This document shows, in pieces, positions 60,319 through 64,000 of a stretch of 64,000 nt of DNA. The DNA lies in contig LWDN01000051.1 in NCBI GenBank assembly GCA_002083515.1, forward strand, positions 27,417-91,416, in the 5' to 3' direction. Position numbers and translations under genes: made by a program. The notes below the pieces were generated by a model. It did no database searches. It saw nothing but the letters and a program-made list of their open reading frames with translations, and was not told where the DNA came from. This stretch comes from Proteobacteria bacterium HN_bin10. GTDB taxonomy: Bacteria > Pseudomonadota > Alphaproteobacteria > Caulobacterales > Aquidulcibacteraceae. Position 1 is the first letter of the stretch. Each line of letters starts with the position of its first letter.

Positions 60319-63120
60319 ATGTCCGAAGCGCTCGACGACGACATCCGCGCCGACGTGGAAGCCCCGGAGGCGTGGACCCCTGTCATGGTTCAAGCGGCGC
60401 TGGAGGCGGGTCTAGCCGTGGAGAACCCTCGCGGCGCCTCGGTCAGCGCAGCGTTGGCGCGGGTCGCCGAACGCATTGGCGCCTGGGCCGACGATCCAGC
60501 CTTGGGGCAAGCGATACTGGCGCTGCTTCAAAGCGGACGGGTCATGCTCGATCCGCCGTTGCTACGTGCGGCGCTCTCGCCGGGCGCAGAATTGGCGGTT
60601 TCTGCTGCGCTGCTTCGTTGGCCGACCCAGCGCAACGACGAAATAGAGGCCATTGCCCGCGTGCAGACCCTGCTGGCCGCCGGCGCCAAGATTGGCATTG
60701 CCGGCGCGCCCTCGCCTGCCGCGCTCGATGCACTCGACGCAGCCGCGCGCCTCGCCGATCCGATCGGACGCGACGGGCCGTCGATCATGATCCGCCCGGA
60801 CGTCGCGGACGCGCCTGACTTGATCGCCGCCTCCGCTGCACGTTCGCGCGCGAGCGCTGCGCTTGCAGCAGGCGCGCGGGCGCTCGATGCGGCGCTCGCC
60901 GACCTGGCCATCGAAGCCGTGCGCAACGGCCTCAATCCCGAGCACGGCGGCGTGCAGCGCAAGGCCGCCGCCGCGCGTTTGGCCGGCGCGCCCGACGCCG
61001 ACATCGTCGCCGCTCTCGCAGGCGCCGCGGCGCGTGGGGCCTATGCGGCGGCGATCGACTCTGGCGCAGACCGCGCGCATCGGCGTATCGCTATCGCTGC
61101 CCCCGAACCGGGCGCGCACACACTGACCGCTGTTGGCGTCGGCGCCATAGATCCTACCGGCGCAGCGCAGTCCGACGCTGAATGCAGCGTCATCGGCGCC
61201 AGCATTTCGCTGCCGCGTTTCATGGACGAACGAAACTTCGACTGCGCGGCATTCGAGCAAGCGGTCCGCACATTGGTGCGAGTTCTCGACACGGCGCACG
61301 GCGCCGGAGCTTCGCCGCGCCGACCGATCTTCATACGGCTTGAGGGGCTCGCCGCCCTCATCATGCGCGCCGGGCTCGGCTACGATACCGATGCGGGCCG
61401 CAATCTCGCGGCCAGCGTTTCCGCTCTGGCGCACGCCTGTGCGATCTCCGAGAGCGCGGCACTCGCCGGCGCCGCGGGCGCCCACAGCGAATGGGCGCGC
61501 GACAAGCGTGCGGAAGAAGCGCGCGTCAAGGCCGCTCGCGATGCAGCGAGCGCACTCGCCGGCGCCATCGCCACGCGTGCGCAGGCAATTTACGCCGCGC
61601 TGCCCGGATCGAAGAACGCCGGCTTGCGCTGCGCGATCTCTATCGCCTTCGCCAACGACACCGCCGCGGCGCGCGCCATCGGCGCGTCCGCGCCGGGCCT
61701 CGCGCCAATCGAGAGCGTAGCGAGTTATGGACGCCGCGATGACGGCGCATTCGGACGCTTGTTGAGCGGCGATGTTCGCGCCGCGCTGGAGGTGCTGGGC
61801 TACGGCGCCGACAGAATCGCCGCCATCGCGCAGCACATTGAAGGTCATCGTACGTTGCGTGGCGCGCCCGGCGTCAACCTCGAACGTCTGGCGCAACTGG
61901 GACTCACTGAGCCCGCCCTCGACGCCATCGAAGAGGCCGCCGCCGACGCCTTCAACCTCCGCGCGGTCGTGCACCCGCTCGTGATCGGCCCGGAGCTTTG
62001 CGAAGAAGTCCTAAAGCTGCCGCCGGATGTCGCCGCCGGAAAGCGCGGCGATCTCTTGATGACGCTCGGCTTCAGCGAAGACGAGATCGCCGCCGCCGAG
62101 GCCTATTGCTTGGGCGCGGCCGAACTCACGAGCTCGGCCGATCTGAAACGCGAGCACGCCGCGATCTTCGCTACTGACATCGGCCCGGAAGCGCAGATCG
62201 CCATGGCCGCTTCGGTTGCATCCTTCGCAAGAACAGCGCTGAGCCTGACGCTGGACGCGACCAACATTCAGCAACGCACCGCGTTGCTCGAAGCTGCGCA
62301 AGCCGCGGGTGTTGGACTTATCGCCATGAACGTCGTGGCGCCGCCGATCACGCTGACGTTGGCCGATCCCGACGATATCGAAGCCGCGGACCGCCGGCTT
62401 CCAGCCGGCAATCCAGTCAACGCAACCGAGCCGGAAAACCGGCAGGATGGGGGGCCGACACCCCATCAACGCCGCCGCCTGCCCGAACGGCGCAAGGGCT
62501 ACATCCAGAAATCCATCGTCGGCGGGCATAAAGTCTATCTGCACACCGGCGAATACGACGACGGCGAACTCGGCGAGATTTTCATCGACCTGCACAAGGA
62601 AGGCGCCGCCTTCCGTTCCCTGATGAACAATTTCGCCATCTCGATTTCGATCGGCCTGCAATATGGCGTGCCGCTCGAAGAATATGTCGACGCCTTCCTG
62701 TTCACGCGCTTCGAGCCCGCGGGCGAAGTGCGCGGCAACGACACCATCCGCCACGCCACCTCGATCTTGGACTACATTTTCCGCGAGCTGGCGGTCAGCT
62801 ATCTGGGCCGCGCCGATCTGGCCCAAGTCGATCCGTTCGACGCGCGCGGCGATGGATTGTCGAAGAAAGCCCAGGACGCCGAGAGCGCGGCGCGCCTCAT
62901 CTCACGCGGCTTTGCGCGCGGGGCGAGCCCGGACAATCTCGTCATGCTGCGCCCGCGCGCCGTCGTCGAGAACATCCGCGACCGCAAGGAAACGCCGTCA
63001 GCAAAACCGACGGCAACCGGCTATCGCAGCGACCCGTGCGCCGCGTGCGGCCACTTCACCGTGGAGCAAACCGGCAAGTGTGCAGCCTGCGGCGCGACGG
63101 GCGAAGCGAGCGGCGGTTAG
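60319..63120 (+). CDS. NrdJ-derived protein with eroded reductase core and intact TSCPD domain
   Basis: A 933-residue protein homologous to adenosylcobalamin-dependent ribonucleotide reductase (NrdJ). The C-terminus is strongly conserved: a TSCPD domain from about residue 726 (KGYIQKSIVGGHKVYL, GEIFIDLHKEGAAFRSLMNN, LQYGVPLEEYVDAFLFTRFE) and a ribbon C907-x2-C910-x10-C921-x2-C924. Upstream, only the helical parts of the barrel can be traced (AGLGYDTDAGRN, LEVLGYGADRIAAIAQHIEGH, MTLGFSEDEIAAAEAYCLGA). The NPCSE catalytic cysteine motif, the PTGTIG loop and the CANPCG-type segment are absent. The N-terminal third is Ala-rich and unrecognisable. It is probably non-catalytic. Starts at ATG 60304 or TTG 60259 are possible, but 60319 has GGAG upstream. 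Confidence 0.85.
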   Translation: MSEALDDDIRADVEAPEAWTPVMVQAALEAGLAVENPRGASVSAALARVAERIGAWADDPALGQAILALLQSGRVMLDPPLLRAALSPGAELAVSAALLRWPTQRNDEIEAIARVQTLLAAGAKIGIAGAPSPAALDALDAAARLADPIGRDGPSIMIRPDVADAPDLIAASAARSRASAALAAGARALDAALADLAIEAVRNGLNPEHGGVQRKAAAARLAGAPDADIVAALAGAAARGAYAAAIDSGADRAHRRIAIAAPEPGAHTLTAVGVGAIDPTGAAQSDAECSVIGASISLPRFMDERNFDCAAFEQAVRTLVRVLDTAHGAGASPRRPIFIRLEGLAALIMRAGLGYDTDAGRNLAASVSALAHACAISESAALAGAAGAHSEWARDKRAEEARVKAARDAASALAGAIATRAQAIYAALPGSKNAGLRCAISIAFANDTAAARAIGASAPGLAPIESVASYGRRDDGAFGRLLSGDVRAALEVLGYGADRIAAIAQHIEGHRTLRGAPGVNLERLAQLGLTEPALDAIEEAAADAFNLRAVVHPLVIGPELCEEVLKLPPDVAAGKRGDLLMTLGFSEDEIAAAEAYCLGAAELTSSADLKREHAAIFATDIGPEAQIAMAASVASFARTALSLTLDATNIQQRTALLEAAQAAGVGLIAMNVVAPPITLTLADPDDIEAADRRLPAGNPVNATEPENRQDGGPTPHQRRRLPERRKGYIQKSIVGGHKVYLHTGEYDDGELGEIFIDLHKEGAAFRSLMNNFAISISIGLQYGVPLEEYVDAFLFTRFEPAGEVRGNDTIRHATSILDYIFRELAVSYLGRADLAQVDPFDARGDGLSKKAQDAESAARLISRGFARGASPDNLVMLRPRAVVENIRDRKETPSAKPTATGYRSDPCAACGHFTVEQTGKCAACGATGEASGG

Positions 63121-63160
63121 GAATCTCGCCGTCGCCCTCGCGGCGCCGGCCAACGGCGGC

Positions 63161-64000
63161 CTAGCCCTTGGCCTGTTCCACCACCCGAATGTGCAGCTCT
63201 TTCAGCTGCTTCGGCGTGACTTCGCCCGGCGCGTTCATCATCAGGTCCTGCGCCTGCTGATTGAACGGGAAGACGATGACTTCGCGGATATTGTCGACGC
63301 CGGCCAGAAGCATGACGATGCGGTCGACGCCCGGGGCCGAGCCGCCGTGCGGCGGCGCGCCGTAACGGAAGGCGTTCAGCATGCCGCCGAATTTTTCTTC
63401 CACCACCTCGCGCCCGTAACCAGCGATCTCGAACGCCTTGATCATGATCTCTGGCTTGTGATTGCGGATGGCGCCGGAGGAGAGCTCAACGCCGTTGCAC
63501 ACGATGTCGTACTGGAACGCGGTGATCTTCTCGATCGTCGCGCGATCGCTGGGATCGAGCGCCAGGAATTTGGCGTGATCGTAGTTCGGCATCGAGAACG
63601 GGTTGTGCGAGAAGTCGATTTTCTTCTCTTCCTCGCTCCATTCGTACATCGGGAAATCGACGATCCAGCAGAACGCGAATTGCTCCTTGTCGGCGAGGTT
63701 CAGTTCGTCGGCGACCTTGTTTCGCGCCAGCCCCGCGAATTTGTAGAACACGCTGGGATCGCCGGCCACGAAGAAGGCCGCGTCGCCGACCTTCAGGTCA
63801 AGCTGATCGCGGATGGCGTTGGCGCGGTCGGCGCCGATATTCTTGGCGATGGGACCGGCGCCGCCTTCTTCGCCTTCGCGCCAGAAGATGTAACCCAAGC
63901 CCGGCTGGCCTTCGCCTTGCGCCCATGAATTCATTTTGTCACAGAACGCGCGCGAGCCGCCGGAGGGCGCCGGAACCGCCCACACGGCCGTGCTCGGCTT
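63161..64000 (-). CDS. aspS: Aspartyl-tRNA synthetase, C-terminal part
   Basis: The last 279 residues of a bacterial-type class II AspRS. The gene continues beyond the right edge. Visible parts are the bacterial insertion (GAD-like) domain (GPIAKNIGADRANAIRDQL), then motif 2/3 regions FAFCWIVDFPMYEW, NGVELSSGAIRNH, and the motif 3 block PPHGGSAPGVDRIVMLL. The ending QLKELHIRVVEQAKG is typical of alphaproteobacteria. It converges on the NrdJ-like gene with a 40-nt gap. Confidence 0.97.
   Translation of the reverse strand, partial: KPSTAVWAVPAPSGGSRAFCDKMNSWAQGEGQPGLGYIFWREGEEGGAGPIAKNIGADRANAIRDQLDLKVGDAAFFVAGDPSVFYKFAGLARNKVADELNLADKEQFAFCWIVDFPMYEWSEEEKKIDFSHNPFSMPNYDHAKFLALDPSDRATIEKITAFQYDIVCNGVELSSGAIRNHKPEIMIKAFEIAGYGREVVEEKFGGMLNAFRYGAPPHGGSAPGVDRIVMLLAGVDNIREVIVFPFNQQAQDLMMNAPGEVTPKQLKELHIRVVEQAKG

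Overview
The window is high-GC, gene-dense chromosomal DNA from an alphaproteobacterium, most likely of the Caulobacterales/Maricaulales (Hyphomonadaceae-like) group. That placement is inference. It rests on DUF2794, DUF2155 and NDUFA12, on a RegB/RegA redox pair with a nearby SenC, on a bactofilin coupled to an M23 endopeptidase (bacA-lmdC), on a cytoplasmic PHA depolymerase, and on an NrdJ-derived protein. No rRNA, tRNA, CRISPR array, phage or transposase gene was seen. Nearly everything is core metabolism, envelope biogenesis and protein export.

Layout. 1-4 kb: tail of an unknown gene, a small secreted protein, acnA and a secreted DUF1223 thioredoxin-like protein. 4-8.4 kb (minus): a four-gene Gld-type ABC system (ATPase, permease, GldG, DUF4340). 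8.4-8.9 kb: a non-coding stretch with two DnaA-box-like sites exactly 100 bp apart and a strong hairpin. 9-18 kb: DUF2794, a Bax-inhibitor-1 protein, a PBP1A-type enzyme, an S9 peptidase, a YgjP-type metallopeptidase, phaZ and senC. 18-21 kb: a phosphodiester glycosidase and the regB-regA redox two-component system. 21-24.3 kb (minus): a membrane protein, bacA-lmdC and a 1-Cys Bcp peroxiredoxin. 24-29 kb: a large AsmA-like protein convergent with tyrS. 29-33.5 kb (plus): a DOMON-like protein, a VapBC-type pair, a DUF1343/NamZ muramidase, an acyltransferase and aat. 33.6-35.4 kb (minus): thiS and thiG, separated by a DUF433-DUF5615 toxin-antitoxin pair and a structured repeat. 35.4-38.7 kb: aroQ-accB-accC and two lipoproteins. 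38.8-44.8 kb (minus): a DMP19-like protein, prfB (with a programmed +1 frameshift), mrcA and amiC. 45-51 kb (plus): a secreted HEXXH protein, rne, a BepA-like protease and a DsbA-like protein. 51-58.8 kb (minus): surE-pcm-nlpD-yajC-secD-secF, a PuuD-type membrane protein, a phytoene-synthase-like protein, and a separate DUF1761 gene. 58.9-60.1 kb (minus): NDUFA12-mlaD-DUF2155 with 4-nt overlaps. 60.3-63.1 kb: an eroded NrdJ paralogue. The window ends inside aspS.

How the genes work together. Peptidoglycan and cell-shape functions recur: two bifunctional PBPs, AmiC, an NlpD-like amidase activator, BacA/LmdC, and a NamZ-type muramidase probably used in recycling. Envelope quality control and lipid handling are represented by Sec accessory proteins, BepA, a DsbA-like oxidoreductase, MlaD and an AsmA-like protein. 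Redox and respiration are represented by RegBA, SenC, NDUFA12 and aconitase.

The most unusual items are: (1) a 933-residue protein with a well-kept NrdJ C-terminus (TSCPD domain plus four-cysteine ribbon) but a ribonucleotide-reductase core stripped of its catalytic motifs; (2) two ~130-bp intergenic elements about 2.1 kb apart that share a five-stem fold with compensatory base changes, one of them inside a duplicated thiG start region next to a toxin-antitoxin pair that splits thiSG; (3) a secreted HEXXH protein of no recognised family; (4) the prfB recoding site, which a simple ORF scan misses.
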